A stretch of 64,000 bases of DNA from CTSoil-075 sp042610375 (GCF_042610375.1 NZ_JBGJZL010000001.1:1-64000), one strand, 5' to 3'; positions 17,150-26,399 are shown, counted from the stretch's first letter. Program-made: numbers and translations. Notes: generated by a model from the sequence alone, not told the origin.

Positions 17150-17737
17150 TTATTTATTAATCATAATAGGGTCCCATAGTTCTTGTCGACTGGAACTAAT
17201 CGCTGAAATCCCTCTTTCAATAGCATGATCGACATCCTCACGTGTGCGTATTAAACCACCAGCTAAAATAGGCAAACCAGTTTCACGAATCAGTTCCTGC
17301 ACAACATTGGTCGGAACAGTTCCTGGTAATATTTCAATGGCATCAGGCTTAAAATTTCGCACCAAACTAAGCCCTGTACGCAATGAATCAGAGTCCATTA
17401 AGAATAGGCGTTGTATCACAATCATACCTTCATCTCTGGCAAATCGACACAAATGAGATTTGGTCGTAATGATCGCACTAATCCCCATTCGTGCAAGAAA
17501 GCGAATACCAGCTTTGTCTTTACCGATTCCATCAAATAGATCCAGATGCAGTATAATACGTTTTTTGTGTTCTTTTGCTTGAGCAATCAAGGTAGGTAAA
17601 CTATTAATATCCCCAAAGAGAAGTACTACACTTGGTACGATTGTGTGCGTCAATGCCGCTTTGAATACTTCCATCGAACGTGCCGCTGGAATAATAGGGC
17701 CATTTGTCAAAATTTTAAGAACGTCTAACGAAGCCAT
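17150..17737 (-). CDS. glpP: glycerol uptake operon antiterminator
   Basis: GlpP is an RNA-binding antiterminator that, with glycerol 3-phosphate, lets transcription continue into glp operons. The 195-residue protein has the family features ILHLDLFDGIGKD, a (beta/alpha) phosphate-binding fold, ITTKSHL and near the C-terminus PDAIEILPGTVP and LPILAGGLIRTREDV. ATG start with GAGGTGG. It lies directly upstream of the glpF leader in the same direction, a logical place for the regulator. Length matches Bacillus GlpP. Confidence 0.92.
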   Translation of the reverse strand: MASLDVLKILTNGPIIPAARSMEVFKAALTHTIVPSVVLLFGDINSLPTLIAQAKEHKKRIILHLDLFDGIGKDKAGIRFLARMGISAIITTKSHLCRFARDEGMIVIQRLFLMDSDSLRTGLSLVRNFKPDAIEILPGTVPTNVVQELIRETGLPILAGGLIRTREDVDHAIERGISAISSSRQELWDPIMINK

Positions 17738-17775
17738 TTTTCCACCTCATTTTTTTATTTAATAATCACCCATGA

Positions 17776-18432
17776 TCAAGTCATTAATTTTACAGAAGTA
17801 GTTCCCTTGACGTTCAAAATACCTGTTATTACATGGTTCATATCTTTACCTAAGGGCATATGAACTCTAATAACGATCTCTAACATCTCTTTTTTTTCAG
17901 TAATTTTAATGTCCCTGATATGTATATCTTGACTACCAAGGTATGACCCAATTTCCCCAATTTGTCCTGGTATATCGCTTGTCATAATGAGCAAACTGAT
18001 TAAAGATTTATAATCTTTATCTTCTATACGGGATAAAATAGCCAAAGTGAGAAATACCAAACCCGTAGTCATCAGCGCGCCCATATAGTAACCACTACCT
18101 ACAGCCAGACCAACGCCAGATACAACCCATAGACTGGCTGCTGTCGTTAATCCTCTAATTGTCGGACCGTCCTTTATAATACTACCTGCGCCCAAAAAAC
18201 CAATGCCGCTTACAACTTGCGCAGCTAATCGAGTCGGATCAGCATTAGTAAAACCTTGCACTGAAGTATATATTTTAATCGATAATATCATAATTAGACA
18301 AGATCCAACGGATACTAAAATATGAGTTCTGAGTCCAGCTGATTTATGTTGAGCTTCCCGTTCGTAACCAATACAACCGCCCAAAATCGCTGATAATAAT
18401 AACCGAAGAGCCATTTCCCATTCTACAGTCAC
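17776..18432 (-). CDS. MgtC/SapB-family membrane protein
   Basis: A 218-residue membrane protein. The N-terminal two thirds carry four to five hydrophobic helices and the family motif GYEREAQHKSAGLRTH, then VSGIGFLGAGSII and GLTTAASLW. The last ~70 residues look like a soluble regulatory (ACT-like) domain (LISLLIMTSDIPGQIGEIG). MgtC proteins are linked to Mg2+ limitation and virulence in other bacteria, but the molecular role is unsettled, so I give no symbol. GTG start with GGAGG. It precedes glpP by 38 bases and could share its transcript. No Mg-responsive leader was recognised. Confidence 0.85.
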   Translation of the reverse strand: MTVEWEMALRLLLSAILGGCIGYEREAQHKSAGLRTHILVSVGSCLIMILSIKIYTSVQGFTNADPTRLAAQVVSGIGFLGAGSIIKDGPTIRGLTTAASLWVVSGVGLAVGSGYYMGALMTTGLVFLTLAILSRIEDKDYKSLISLLIMTSDIPGQIGEIGSYLGSQDIHIRDIKITEKKEMLEIVIRVHMPLGKDMNHVITGILNVKGTTSVKLMT

Positions 18433-18542
18433 CTGCGAGCCTCCTTATTACAACATGGGGGCAATCTATTTTCAGTATATTTAGAGTATAACATACATCT
18501 TTTTATATACAAAATCATTGTATGAGATTCATTCCTTAAAAA

Positions 18543-18588
18543 ACTCGTAAAAAAGATCTACCTAGTAAAGGACATCTTTTTTACGAGT
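18543..18588 (-). terminator. rpoN terminator
   Basis: A perfect 15-bp stem, ACTCGTAAAAAAGAT with ATCTTTTTTACGAGT, around a 16-base loop, 10 bases after the rpoN stop codon. The A/T-rich lower stem supplies the U tract on the minus strand. Confidence 0.75.
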
Positions 18589-18598
18589 GCATTTTTTC

Positions 18599-19999
18599 TT
18601 AATATCTCTTGCGTTTTGTTGAAGATACAATACCTAGTTCTTCTCGATATTTAGTTACGGTTCGGCGGGATATCTTAATACCATGAGGTCCAAGAATATC
18701 TGCTAGCGCTTGATCGCTATAGGGTTCTGAGGAATTCTCTTCAGCAATTAATTCTTTAATTTTTTGTTTGACCTTCGTTGTAGACACATCTTGTCCACCT
18801 GTACTATTTTGCACCGCTGTTGAAAAAAAGCTTCGTAAACTTACAAGTCCATGAGGAGTATCTACGTACTTATTAGCAATAGCGCGACTAACTGTCGACT
18901 CATGAACAGAGACTTGTTCGGCCACTTGCTTCATAATTAAAGGCTGTAAAAATTTAGGCCCACGATCAAAAAATTCTTGTTGGAGCTGCACAATGGCTTC
19001 CATTACATTGTATAAAGTACGACGACGCTGCTCAATACTTTTCATCAGCCAAACTGCAGAATTGAGACGCCCTTCAATAAATTGTCGTGATTCTTGATCG
19101 CCCCCCATGGCAACTTGGCGATAGTAAGGATTAATCGTTAATTTTGGTATATTGGTGTCATTTACAAGAATGATATATTTTCCATTCACACGCTCAACAG
19201 TAATATCAGGTGTAATATAACTAGACTCATCTTTACCAAATGCTCTCCCAGGTTTTGGATCAAGAGTACGAATAACATCGACTGCTTGTTGCACATCATG
19301 GGCACTACATTTTAATTTTTCTCCAATCGCTTTATATTTACCAGCTGCTACCGTAGGTAAATAATCGGCAATAATAGCGGAGACTAAAGGATCTTCAATT
19401 CCTTTGTGTACAAGCTGTAATGTGAGACATTCCTGGAGGGTGCGCGCTCCCACACCAAGAGGATCAAAGGTTTGAACCAATTCAAGAACTTCGGCAACAC
19501 GTTCTTCCGTTGTACCTAAAACAGTCGCAGCTTCAGCGACTGTACTGCATAAATATCCATTATCATCAATACAACCAATGAGATAACTACCGATTGTCTT
19601 GCTCATCTCATCGCGTACTGTTAAGTGCAACTGGAGTTCCAAATGTTCATGTAACGAAACATTATTTTTTATAAACACCTCAAATGGCTGTTTCTCATCG
19701 GCTATTGTATGCTCAGATTTCTTTTCCATACCATTATTAAAATAATCAGCCCAATTAAAATAATCATCTAACTGTTCACTATCTTTACCTTGCTCAGTTT
19801 GATGAACTGATTCTGCTTGCTCAGGATCATCACTACTTTTTTCCGCAATTTCCAATACAGGATTTTCTAAAATTTCTTCTGCGATCACATCAGATAATTC
19901 TAATGCTGACATCTGTAAAATAGCAATTGCTTGCCGCAATTCAGGCGTCATCATCAATTTTTGGTTCAATTCTAATTTAAGACCATGATCGAGATTCAT
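18599..19999 (-). CDS. rpoN: RNA polymerase sigma-54 factor
   Basis: Sigma-54 directs transcription from -24/-12 promoters with enhancer-binding activators. The 466 residues have the N-terminal activator-interaction region (LKLELNQKLMMTPELRQAI). An acidic, low-complexity linker follows (about 55-110), then the core-binding domain, a helix-turn-helix near 365 (VSVHESTVSRAIANKYV) and the RpoN box ISRRTVTKYREELGI near the C-terminus. ATG start with GGAGG. It follows hypE by 64 bases, so it may be read from the hyp transcript. I found no clear -24/-12 promoter nearby by eye. Confidence 0.95.
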   Translation of the reverse strand: MNLDHGLKLELNQKLMMTPELRQAIAILQMSALELSDVIAEEILENPVLEIAEKSSDDPEQAESVHQTEQGKDSEQLDDYFNWADYFNNGMEKKSEHTIADEKQPFEVFIKNNVSLHEHLELQLHLTVRDEMSKTIGSYLIGCIDDNGYLCSTVAEAATVLGTTEERVAEVLELVQTFDPLGVGARTLQECLTLQLVHKGIEDPLVSAIIADYLPTVAAGKYKAIGEKLKCSAHDVQQAVDVIRTLDPKPGRAFGKDESSYITPDITVERVNGKYIILVNDTNIPKLTINPYYRQVAMGGDQESRQFIEGRLNSAVWLMKSIEQRRRTLYNVMEAIVQLQQEFFDRGPKFLQPLIMKQVAEQVSVHESTVSRAIANKYVDTPHGLVSLRSFFSTAVQNSTGGQDVSTTKVKQKIKELIAEENSSEPYSDQALADILGPHGIKISRRTVTKYREELGIVSSTKRKRY

Positions 20000-20063
20000 C
20001 CTTATAAACCTCCTCTATAAGTTAAATAAAACATTCTAAATGATAATCTACAATGAATGTAAC

Positions 20064-21074
20064 TCAACAAATCCGTGGTAATTGATCTCCAACGAGCATA
20101 TCAAGAAGCCGTACTCCACCAATCTGGGTGCGCAAACCAACTTTCCCTGGCGATTTTTCAATAACCTCACCAATCACACGCGCCTGGCGTCCATAGATGT
20201 TTTGATGCATCACTCTTAAAACTTCCTGTGTATATTCTTTATCAACAAAAACAATCATTTTACCTTCATTCGCCATATATAAAGGATCAAATCCCAAAAT
20301 ATCACAAGCAGCCTGAACTGCCGGCGATACTGGAATCCGGCTTTCATCAAGCAGGATCCCCACTTGGGATTGACTAGCAATCTCATTTAAAGTGGTAGCC
20401 AGTCCGCCACGTGTTGGATCACGAAGAACCTTAATTTGCGGGACTGCTGCCAATAATTCTGCAACTAAACCATTCAGTGGAGCACAATCACTTATAACAC
20501 TATGAGGAAACTCTAATCCATGGCGTTCACTCATCACTGCCAAGGAGTGTTCCCCTAAATAACCATTTAAAATAATATCTTGATGAGGACGAGCGTTTTG
20601 TCCTGAAATTTGAATACCATCTATAATTTGCCCAATACCCGCTGTATTAATATAAATACCATCAACTGCCCCTTTTTCCACAACCTTAGTATCACCTGTT
20701 ACAATATGAACACCAGCTTCATCTGCTGCTTTTTGCATCGAAGTAACAATACGCCGTAAGCTCTCCATTGGAAAACCTTCTTCTAGGACAAATCCAGCAC
20801 TTAAATAGAGAGGAACTGCCCCATTCATCGCTACATCATTGACAGTACCACATACAGCTAATTTTCCAATATCACCACCTGGAAAAAATAAAGGTTTAAC
20901 AACATAAGAATCTGTAGAAAAAGCTAATCTTGCATGATTAATAGTCAACTGAGCACCATCATGCATCTGACCAAGAATATCATTGGCAAAAGCAGGCCAC
21001 ATCACATTTCTTATTAAGTCATGACTGAGTTTTCCGCCACTGCCATGGGCCATTTGAATCAATTCATGATTCAT
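20064..21074 (-). CDS. hypE: hydrogenase maturation protein HypE
   Basis: HypE receives a carbamoyl group from HypF on its C-terminal Cys and dehydrates it to the cyanide ligand of [NiFe] hydrogenase. The protein (336 residues) has the PurM/AIR-synthase fold with AHGSGGKLSHDLI, DTKVVEKGAVDGIYI, and it ends in PRIC, the required C-terminal Cys. I choose the ATG that overlaps the hypD stop as ATGA, because GGAGG lies eight bases upstream; a GTG three codons earlier is also open. Confidence 0.95.
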   Translation of the reverse strand: MNHELIQMAHGSGGKLSHDLIRNVMWPAFANDILGQMHDGAQLTINHARLAFSTDSYVVKPLFFPGGDIGKLAVCGTVNDVAMNGAVPLYLSAGFVLEEGFPMESLRRIVTSMQKAADEAGVHIVTGDTKVVEKGAVDGIYINTAGIGQIIDGIQISGQNARPHQDIILNGYLGEHSLAVMSERHGLEFPHSVISDCAPLNGLVAELLAAVPQIKVLRDPTRGGLATTLNEIASQSQVGILLDESRIPVSPAVQAACDILGFDPLYMANEGKMIVFVDKEYTQEVLRVMHQNIYGRQARVIGEVIEKSPGKVGLRTQIGGVRLLDMLVGDQLPRIC

Positions 21075-22165
21075 CCTTGCCACCTCCCAGAGCCATATTT
21101 ATACCAAGCTGCACATGTCCCTTCAACAGATACCATACACGATCCAACTGGATGCTCAGGACTGCACGTTTTACCAAATAGCGGACACGCTGTCGGTAAT
21201 AAGTTCCCCTGCAAAACTTGTCCACATTGGCAACCAGCGTGTTCTTTCGTTTTTTCAATCACAACTGGTATATTGGACTGGGCATCAAAGGCACGATATT
21301 CTTCCCGAAGAGCTAACCCTGAACCAGCAAGATGGCCAATTCCCCGCCATGCAGTGTCCGCATCTTCATAAACTTTATATAAAGTTTGACAAGCCACTTC
21401 ATTGCCTGCATCTGGCACAATGCGACTATACTGATTTTCAAGTTTCGCAACACCTGCATGGATCTGTCTGACCAGCAAATAGATAGATTGCAAAATATCC
21501 AATGGTTCAAAACCTGCAACCACTGCTGGAGTATTAAATTGGTCAACTAAAAACTCATAAGGTTTCAGACCAATCATCGCACTCACATGACCAGGCAATA
21601 ATAAACCATCTACATGACGATTCTCAGTACCAAGTAAAGCTCGCAAAGCTGGAGGTACTAATTTGTGTGCTGATAATACATAAAAATTGGTAATACCAGC
21701 CTCTTTAGCCATGAGGATTGTTGCCGCAGCAAGGGGAGCTGTTGTTTCAAAACCAACAGCAAGAAAGATTACTTTCTTATTAGGATTTTTTTTCGCTATA
21801 TCTAAACTTTCCAGAGGAGAATATAAAATGCGAATATCGGCTCCTGCTGCTTTTTCAGCTGCTAAGGTTGAGGACGAACCAGGAACTTTGAGCATATCGC
21901 CAAAAGTCGTAATAATGATTTCTGGATTTTTGCTATAGGCAATCGCCGTGTCTAAATATTCATTTGGTGTTACACACACTGGACATCCAGGCCCACTGAC
22001 TAATTCAACATTTTGAGGTAATAATTGACGAATACCAGCCTTAAAAATAGCCACTGTATGAGTTCCACAAACTTCCATCAAACGAATGGATTGCTGACCT
22101 GATAGCCGATTAATTTCTTTAGTAAAAAAATCAGCAGCCTGTTTTATTTGCTCATTTGTCATCAT
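21071..22165 (-). CDS. hypD: hydrogenase maturation protein HypD
   Basis: HypD, with HypC, carries the Fe(CN)2CO unit built for [NiFe] hydrogenases. The conserved LMEVCGTHT motif and GPGCPVCVTP, both holding functional cysteines, are visible, as is the C-terminal iron-sulfur region (CQCGQVLQG, CPLFGKTC and CSPEHPVGSCMVS). Length is about 364 residues from the start MMTNEQIKQAADFF. The frame stays open a further 32 codons, but that extension lies inside hypC and is not family-like. The start overlaps hypC by 14 bases. Confidence 0.94.
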   Translation of the reverse strand: MMTNEQIKQAADFFTKEINRLSGQQSIRLMEVCGTHTVAIFKAGIRQLLPQNVELVSGPGCPVCVTPNEYLDTAIAYSKNPEIIITTFGDMLKVPGSSSTLAAEKAAGADIRILYSPLESLDIAKKNPNKKVIFLAVGFETTAPLAAATILMAKEAGITNFYVLSAHKLVPPALRALLGTENRHVDGLLLPGHVSAMIGLKPYEFLVDQFNTPAVVAGFEPLDILQSIYLLVRQIHAGVAKLENQYSRIVPDAGNEVACQTLYKVYEDADTAWRGIGHLAGSGLALREEYRAFDAQSNIPVVIEKTKEHAGCQCGQVLQGNLLPTACPLFGKTCSPEHPVGSCMVSVEGTCAAWYKYGSGRWQG

Positions 22166-22382
22166 CAGTATACTGTTCAAGTTCCTTGAACAACTCCAAT
22201 GTTTTGTTTGCTTCCTCTTCATCAATCGCCTGAATAGCAAATCCAGCATGAACGAGAACAAATTGACCGATTTTGGTTTCTGGCAGCAACATTAAGCTAA
22301 TTTTTCTGGTTACGCCACTGATATCCACGGTGGCTAATAAATCTTGTATTTCAATGATTTTTCCAGGTACAGCCAAACACAT
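22152..22382 (-). CDS. hypC: hydrogenase maturation chaperone HypC
   Basis: A 76-residue HypC/HupF chaperone that starts MCLAVPGKIIEI; Cys2, exposed after Met removal, binds the iron centre with HypD and the hydrogenase large subunit precursor. The rest is a small beta-barrel with GVTRKISLMLLP and VLVHAGFAIQAI, the family's conserved segment. ATG start with GAGGTGAG, 11 bases after hypF. Confidence 0.95.
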   Translation of the reverse strand: MCLAVPGKIIEIQDLLATVDISGVTRKISLMLLPETKIGQFVLVHAGFAIQAIDEEEANKTLELFKELEQYTDDDK

Positions 22383-22393
22383 TTATCTCACCT

Positions 22394-24652
22394 CTACCTC
22401 TCTATGATACGTGTTCCAGCAACAACGGCTTGCCCCAAGGCCAGACCTCCATCATTTGTCGGAACACGTTGATTACTATATACATCAAACCCACTCTGTT
22501 GCAACATTCCGACTACTTTTTCGAATAAAATACGATTCTGCCAGACCCCACCACTCAACGCTACTTTCCTGATCCCCGTATCTTGATGAATCAATCGAAT
22601 CATCTCCACGATCCCTTGAGAAACTGTTACATGAAAAGACGCCGCCAAAAAATTCACATTTTCGCCTCTGCGCATTGCCTCTGCCATGGAAGCAAAAGTC
22701 GGCATGAAATCTAGAATGCGAGGATTATCTACTGAAATGGTATAGGGCAATAACTGACCATGATTTTTTTGCGCCGCAAATTCTAACTCGACAGCAGCCT
22801 GTCCTTCATAATGAATCACAGTACCTAAACCAAGTAGCGTCGCTGCGATATCAAACAAACGTCCTGCACTTGATGATAATGGTGCATTAATGCCTTTTTG
22901 TGTTGCATCAATCATAATTTGCCAACCTACTGGTAAATTACGCGATAGGTTCAAATTAAAATCGGCAAAATCTAATCCATATAGATTATATAACACCCAA
23001 GCCCCTAAACGCCATGGTTCTTTTATCGCTTTTGCACCACCCGGCAGAGGAATATATTTACAATGACCGACTCGGATAAAGTCGCTGCAATCAGCGATAA
23101 GAAACTCACCACCCCATAGTTTGCCATCGCTACCGTATCCAGTACCATCAAAAGCTACACCGATCACTTGCTCATTGAATCCATGCTCAGCTAGCACCGA
23201 AGCAATATGTGCATGATGATGCTGGACACCAATTTTCGGAATATCAAGAGTCAAGGCATATTTCGTAGCAGCATATTCAGGATGTAAATCATGAGCTACG
23301 ACGATAGGATCAATTGTAAATAACTTTTTATAATGAGCAATCGAAGCTAAATAAGACGTATAAGTCCCCAAATCTTCTAAATCACCAATATGTGGACTCA
23401 TAAAAGCAAAATGTCCTTGGGTAAGACAAAATGCATTCTTTACTTCACCACCAACAGCCAAAATCGACGATATTTCCCGGGAAAGTTTAAGAGGAGAAGG
23501 AGCAAAACCTCGACTACGCCGCAGTATATATTGCTTTTCTTTAATCACTCTAACCACTGAATCGTCACTAGGCCGATGAATATCCCGATTATGTACTAAA
23601 GAATAATCAGCAATTTCTGCAAGCATCTCTTGGGCATTATGATCATCATAAATAATTGGTTCATCACTGATATTGGCACTCGTCATAACCCATATATCAT
23701 TTGGTTCTAACAATAGATAATGAACTGGAGCATAAGGTAACATGATGCCGAGATAAGCGTTGCCTGGGGCAACACTCTTTGCTAACTGACAATGATTTTT
23801 TTTAGCTAAGAGTACAATCGGATGAGCGCTACCTTGCAACAACTGTTCTTCAGCAACTGATACTGTACAGAGCTGATCAATTGTTTCCATACTGCCACAC
23901 ATAACCGCAAAAGGTTTATATTCTCTGATTTTGCGACTGCGCAAACGACTCACAGCCTGTTCATTACGGCCATCACAAGCCAGATGGTAACCACCAATTC
24001 CTTTAATTGCTACAATATGTCCAGCAGCAATCATTTTTTTTGTTTCCTCAAAGACGTTATCAAAGGTCACTTCTCCCGCCTTATTGATCAAACAATAGTG
24101 TGGTCCGCAGATAGGACAGGCATTAGGTTGAGCATGAAAACGTCGATTACTTGGATCATCATATTCAGATTGGCAACTGGGACACATGGGAAATTGCGAC
24201 ATCGTCGTAGCCTCTCGGTCATAAGGCACATCCTTGATTATACTATAACGCGGTCCACAATGGGTACAATTTGTAAAAGCATACCCATACCTTCGATCTT
24301 GATTATTTCTTATTTCCATCTGACAGTTAAGGCAGGTCGCTACATCAGGTGCCACCCATGCTCGATTCTTCCCATGCTCCCGACTCTGTTTAATACTAAA
24401 AGTCTGCTCTCCTTTCAGCGGTGATTGGCTCACAATCAGATCATCAATGACCGCTAAGGGTGGAGCAGAATTTTTTAGCTCATATAAAAAGACGGCAACT
24501 TCTTCATCGCCGCCTTCAATTTCAAGTTCGACGCCTTGAGAATTATTAAATACCCAACCTCCTAGTTCTAGACGCTTAGCCAGATTATAAACAAAGGGGC
24601 GGAATCCCACCCCTTGTACAATCCCTTTTATATGAATGGTAAGACGTTGCAT
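22394..24652 (-). CDS. hypF: carbamoyltransferase HypF
   Basis: HypF makes the carbamoyl-adenylate from carbamoyl phosphate and ATP and passes the group to HypE. Domains in order over 752 residues: an acylphosphatase domain (GIVQGVGFRPFVYNLA), two zinc-finger segments (CLNCQMEI...CTHCGPRY and CPSCQSEY...CPICGPHY), a YrdC/Sua5-like domain (about 195-380), and a Kae1-like domain with HHHAHIASVLAEHG and ALSGGVWQNRILFE. ATG start with AGGAGA. It begins 11 bases after the SCIFF maturase, so the two are probably cotranscribed. Confidence 0.96.
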   Translation of the reverse strand: MQRLTIHIKGIVQGVGFRPFVYNLAKRLELGGWVFNNSQGVELEIEGGDEEVAVFLYELKNSAPPLAVIDDLIVSQSPLKGEQTFSIKQSREHGKNRAWVAPDVATCLNCQMEIRNNQDRRYGYAFTNCTHCGPRYSIIKDVPYDREATTMSQFPMCPSCQSEYDDPSNRRFHAQPNACPICGPHYCLINKAGEVTFDNVFEETKKMIAAGHIVAIKGIGGYHLACDGRNEQAVSRLRSRKIREYKPFAVMCGSMETIDQLCTVSVAEEQLLQGSAHPIVLLAKKNHCQLAKSVAPGNAYLGIMLPYAPVHYLLLEPNDIWVMTSANISDEPIIYDDHNAQEMLAEIADYSLVHNRDIHRPSDDSVVRVIKEKQYILRRSRGFAPSPLKLSREISSILAVGGEVKNAFCLTQGHFAFMSPHIGDLEDLGTYTSYLASIAHYKKLFTIDPIVVAHDLHPEYAATKYALTLDIPKIGVQHHHAHIASVLAEHGFNEQVIGVAFDGTGYGSDGKLWGGEFLIADCSDFIRVGHCKYIPLPGGAKAIKEPWRLGAWVLYNLYGLDFADFNLNLSRNLPVGWQIMIDATQKGINAPLSSSAGRLFDIAATLLGLGTVIHYEGQAAVELEFAAQKNHGQLLPYTISVDNPRILDFMPTFASMAEAMRRGENVNFLAASFHVTVSQGIVEMIRLIHQDTGIRKVALSGGVWQNRILFEKVVGMLQQSGFDVYSNQRVPTNDGGLALGQAVVAGTRIIER

Positions 24653-24663
24653 ACAATCGTCTC

Positions 24664-26019
24664 CTATTTTCCACTTTCAAGCATCAATATCGCTTGGATC
24701 ATAATAGCACATTCCAATCGTTTTTTCTGCAATTGACAGCCAATTTTGTATGGCTCATTAATATTGCTATTAAACAAATCAGCGTTCGCATGGCAACCGC
24801 CGCCACAATAGTAACGCGCCCAGCAATCACGACACTCGTCTTTATTTAGGACATGAGTTTGACGAAATTGATTAGGTAACTCAGTATTCTTCACCCCATC
24901 TACCACGTTACCGAGCAAAAATTCTTCTCGCCCAACAAACTGATGACAAGGATATAAATCGCCCTCAGGAGTTACGGCAAAATATTCATGACCTGCACCG
25001 CAACCACTCAAGCGCTTCGCAACACATGGACCATTATTAAGATCTAAATTAAAATGGAAGAAATCAAAACCTTTTCCATTCCGTTTGCGTTCCAGATAAA
25101 CCTGAGCCAGTTTATCATATTCGGCAAATAATGCAGGTAGATGTTCCTCTGTTAATGCATACTGACTGTCTTTACTCACCACTGGTTCAACAGATAGTTG
25201 AGTGCAACCTTGATCTGCCATATCCAGTACATCAGCGGCAAAATCTAAGTTTTTAGCCGTAAAAGTACCACGCAAATAATAGTTTTGATCATTACGCGAA
25301 GCAATGGCTTTCGTCACGTTTTCTCGAACCATATCATAGCTACCACGACCATTGGCAAAAGGACGCATGTTATCATGAACCTGGCGTCGTCCATCTAAGC
25401 TCAATACCAAGCTAATATTATTTTCATTAAGATACGCCGTCATCTCATCATTGAGTAATACTCCATTTGTAGTCAAGGTCAACTTGAATTTTTTGCCCGT
25501 TTCAGTTTCCCGGCGACGTACATAGGAAACTGCATGACGCACAGTATCCATATTCATCAAAGGTTCCCCACCAAAAAAGTCAATCTCACTATTGATGCGC
25601 GGTCCACTATTTTGAATAATAAACTCAATCGCTTGCTCAGCAACCTCTTTTGTCATTAGACCACGACTATGACCAAAATCTCCAGTACCAGCAAAACAAT
25701 ACCCACAGCGTAAATTACAATCGTGGGCTACATGTAGGCAGACTGATTTAACTAACGGTTTTTGACTAAAAGTCAGGGGAACCTCTAACATGGGAGTAAA
25801 TAATTTTTTATCGTCAATTAATTGATGGAGTTCTGACAATACTTCCCGTAATTCAGCCTCAGTATACTGATTAGCAAATGTTGAAAGTACCACCTCATCA
25901 TTACTACCATCAAAAATATCCATCACATGATAAACCATTTTATCAACAATATGAATGGCACCACTATTTACATCAAGCACAATGTACAGACCATTGGAGT
26001 AAAACTTATATATATTCAT
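24664..26019 (-). CDS. SCIFF peptide radical SAM/SPASM maturase
   Basis: A 451-residue radical SAM enzyme expected to install thioether cross-links in the Cys-rich SCIFF peptide. CNLRCGYCFAG is the CxxxCxxC cluster site, preceded by a peptide-recognition-like N-terminal region (1-95). The C-terminal SPASM domain shows CGAGHEYFAVTPEGDLYPC and CRDCWARYYCGGGCHAN for auxiliary clusters. I use the ATG three codons inside the open frame because AAAGGTG is suitably placed. The peptide gene lies 117 bases upstream, separated by a terminator. Family assignment rests on the adjacent peptide plus the motif set. Confidence 0.93.
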   Translation of the reverse strand: MNIYKFYSNGLYIVLDVNSGAIHIVDKMVYHVMDIFDGSNDEVVLSTFANQYTEAELREVLSELHQLIDDKKLFTPMLEVPLTFSQKPLVKSVCLHVAHDCNLRCGYCFAGTGDFGHSRGLMTKEVAEQAIEFIIQNSGPRINSEIDFFGGEPLMNMDTVRHAVSYVRRRETETGKKFKLTLTTNGVLLNDEMTAYLNENNISLVLSLDGRRQVHDNMRPFANGRGSYDMVRENVTKAIASRNDQNYYLRGTFTAKNLDFAADVLDMADQGCTQLSVEPVVSKDSQYALTEEHLPALFAEYDKLAQVYLERKRNGKGFDFFHFNLDLNNGPCVAKRLSGCGAGHEYFAVTPEGDLYPCHQFVGREEFLLGNVVDGVKNTELPNQFRQTHVLNKDECRDCWARYYCGGGCHANADLFNSNINEPYKIGCQLQKKRLECAIMIQAILMLESGK

Positions 26020-26092
26020 TATCTTCACCTTTAAATAAAATATTTTAAGAACATAGAATCAGCATGAGTTATAGATGATTCCGTAAAAAATC

Positions 26093-26126
26093 AAGCCCCT
26101 TGCCGAAACACTACGGCAAGGGGCTT
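26093..26126 (-). terminator. terminator/attenuator between SCIFF peptide and maturase
   Basis: AAGCCCCTTGCCG and CGGCAAGGGGCTT form a perfect 13-bp stem with an 8-base loop; on the minus strand it is followed by GATTTTTT. It would end most transcripts after the small peptide gene and allow limited readthrough into the maturase, giving more substrate than enzyme. The structure is seen, the dosage idea is inferred. Confidence 0.8.
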
Positions 26127-26136
26127 TCCTTGCGGT

Positions 26137-26277
26137 CTACTTTTGGCAGACCTGATTGCCAACTGTGCATGATGTCTTACATGCTGATTGACAGGAAGTT
26201 TGACATTCGCCGCAACCACCAGTATGTATTGTTTCTTGTAGAGAAGCTTTATTAACAGTAATAATATGCTTTGCCAT
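26137..26277 (-). CDS. scfA: SCIFF ribosomal peptide precursor (six cysteines in forty-five)
   Basis: A 46-residue peptide whose C-terminal half reads GGCGECQTSCQSACKTSC then TVGNQVCQK, with six cysteines. This is the near-invariant SCIFF sequence of Clostridia and relatives; a Thr after the CxxxC runs is the known thioether acceptor region. N-terminus MAKHIITVNKASLQ acts as leader. AAGGAGG stands nine bases before the ATG. It is the first gene of the unit leading to the maturase and hypFCDE. A longer overlapping frame at 26091-26300 is spurious. The physiological role of SCIFF is unknown. Confidence 0.95.
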   Translation of the reverse strand: MAKHIITVNKASLQETIHTGGCGECQTSCQSACKTSCTVGNQVCQK

Positions 26278-26321
26278 GATGAAATTCCTCCTTGCCTCAA
26301 ACTTTATTTCTTGCTCAATCT

Positions 26322-26350
26322 ATTTTATACGTTTTTCCGATAGTAATCAA
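26322..26350 (-). promoter_or_regulatory. promoter of the SCIFF peptide gene
   Basis: Minus strand TTGATT (26345-26350), 17 bases, then TAAAAT (26322-26327). Start of transcription would fall about 37 bases before the ATG. Four and five of six bases match the housekeeping consensus, and no other gene intervenes. Confidence 0.55.
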
Positions 26351-26399
26351 TATATAACATGACTATTATTTTTTTGTCCAACTTAATTTTTTTACCGAC

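Noticed and set aside
20000..20063. Possible sigma-54 promoter around hypE-rpoN
   Set aside because: No GG/GC pair with -24/-12 spacing could be found by eye.
26091..26300. A 69-codon frame covering the SCIFF peptide
   Set aside because: It is out of frame with the SCIFF peptide, includes the terminator stem and lacks a ribosome site; the 46-codon Cys-rich frame at 26137-26277 is the real gene.
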